64,000 nucleotides of DNA from Chitinophagaceae bacterium (GTDB taxonomy: Bacteria; Bacteroidota; Bacteroidia; Chitinophagales; Chitinophagaceae): NCBI GenBank assembly GCA_017307735.1, contig JAFKGR010000007.1, forward strand, positions 186,001-250,000. Direction: 5' to 3'. Positions 63,460 through 64,000 of the stretch are shown piece after piece. Each line of letters begins with the position of its first letter. The stretch's first letter is position 1. The notes beneath the pieces are model-generated. The model searched no databases. It was given only the letters and a program-made list of their open reading frames with translations, and was not told where the DNA came from. The position numbers and the translations under genes were made by a program.

Positions 63460-64000
63460 TTTTTGTCCTGATAATCGCCCTCTTGTTTTGGATAATTTCT
63501 TTTCCGTTGAATGAGTGGTTTTCAGAAACAATGCCACGGCATCAGATAATGCAATTACCGGCCATGCTCGTGATCGGAATTATCACCGGTGCATGGTTTG
63601 CAAAAAGAATTCGCCTCGATATGTCATGGGGAATAACGGTTTTTATTTTTATAATGTTTTCCCTGATGTTCTGGATGCTCCCACATTCTGTGGATATGGC
63701 AGTGATCAATCCAGCTTTTAACCGGTTAATGCATTTAAATATTTTTATAGCCGGATTTTTTTTTATACCGGGATTAAGAGGAATGATTCTCGAAGTGAGA
63801 ATTCTTTTTCTTGGGATGATTGCAGCAATGGCCATTGCCACCGGGTATGCGCTGATGGTTTATGATATCCTTCTCTGCAGTGCTTTTGATGTGGTGCAAC
63901 AAAGAGAGACGGGAGTCAGGTTATTAATAATTGGATTGGCTTTGTTTGTGTTTGCGATATTTACTTTTTTCAAAAATATTGGAAGAGTGAAACCGGGGCA
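63435..64000 (+). CDS. Multi-pass membrane protein, fourth gene of the oxidase locus (runs off window)
   Basis: An open frame from GTG 63435 to the right edge, 188 codons, too long and too hydrophobic to be chance. Predicted helices at about 8-25, 42-58, 66-82, 98-113, 118-140 and 165-182. The stretch MPRHQIMQLPAMLVIG resembles the MPxH...HL pattern of CtaG/caa3-assembly or DUF1404-like proteins, though only loosely. It overlaps the SCO gene by 25 bases. In ammonia-oxidising bacteria the equivalent fourth position of norS-norY-senC-orf1 is also an uncharacterised membrane protein. A later ATG at 63531 is possible, but would cut off the first helix. Confidence 0.7.
   Translation, partial: MHKRKIDIIFVLIIALLFWIISFPLNEWFSETMPRHQIMQLPAMLVIGIITGAWFAKRIRLDMSWGITVFIFIMFSLMFWMLPHSVDMAVINPAFNRLMHLNIFIAGFFFIPGLRGMILEVRILFLGMIAAMAIATGYALMVYDILLCSAFDVVQQRETGVRLLIIGLALFVFAIFTFFKNIGRVKPG

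Noticed and set aside
1..64000. tRNA genes, rRNA genes, CRISPR arrays, insertion sequences, prophage
   Set aside because: I read the gaps for T-loop sequences, regular spaced repeats, transposase motifs and phage genes and saw none; an automated scan could still find a weak one.

Overview
The window is a stretch of chromosome from a member of the Bacteroidota, most likely from the Chitinophagia/Sphingobacteriia side of the phylum. This rests on a type IX secretion 'plug' protein (DUF5103), a BatD protein, start codons without Shine-Dalgarno sequences, and many upstream boxes matching the Bacteroidota -7 promoter consensus TAnnTTTG. Family calls are from reading the proteins; no database search was possible. 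I saw no tRNA, rRNA, CRISPR array, insertion sequence or prophage.

Layout. 1-2.6 kb: methionine/homocysteine synthesis on the minus strand (metX running off the left edge, metY), with a tiny cysteine-rich leader ORF and hairpins ahead of metY. 2.7-16.9 kb: mixed housekeeping and envelope genes (divergent L,D-transpeptidase-like protein, LolC/E-type permease, T9SS plug protein, TlpA-like thioredoxin, mnmA, dsdA, TonB, class-III aminotransferase, BatD, SDR, HAD phosphatase). 17.2-20.4 kb: fatty-acid desaturase, then an RNA-chaperone cluster (DEAD-box helicase and two cold-shock-domain proteins). 20.7-33.0 kb: the S10-spc ribosomal protein operon, rpsJ to secY and map, followed by an RRM protein instead of the usual infA-rpsM-rpoA part. 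33.9-44.5 kb: a heme gene cluster (hemJ and hemH leftward; hemA, C, D, E, F, B, N, L rightward), which covers every step from glutamyl-tRNA to heme. 44.6-47.4 kb: an M16 metallopeptidase. 47.5-54.8 kb: a seven-gene leftward operon making nucleotide sugars (UDP-glucuronate, UDP-xylose, a UDP-N-acetylhexosaminuronate, the last steps of dTDP-rhamnose, and a DegT-family aminotransferase). 55-60.3 kb: Kdo transferase, MgtC, DUF1648 protein, TatC, a YkuD L,D-transpeptidase and a small glycosyltransferase.

60.7 kb to the right edge: a four-gene heme-copper oxidase locus (CuA subunit, catalytic subunit, SCO/SenC protein, membrane protein). The catalytic subunit keeps all heme and CuB histidines, but the residue four after the first CuB histidine, normally the cross-linked tyrosine of oxygen reductases, is asparagine. 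The tyrosine position used by cbb3 enzymes is not tyrosine either. With the gene order, this points to a CuA-type nitric oxide reductase of the NorS-NorY-SenC-Orf1 (sNOR) kind rather than an oxygen-reducing cytochrome oxidase. A 17-base palindrome lies just downstream of its predicted promoter.

The two most interesting items are this probable NO reductase locus and the CCWC leader peptide with its hairpins in front of metY.
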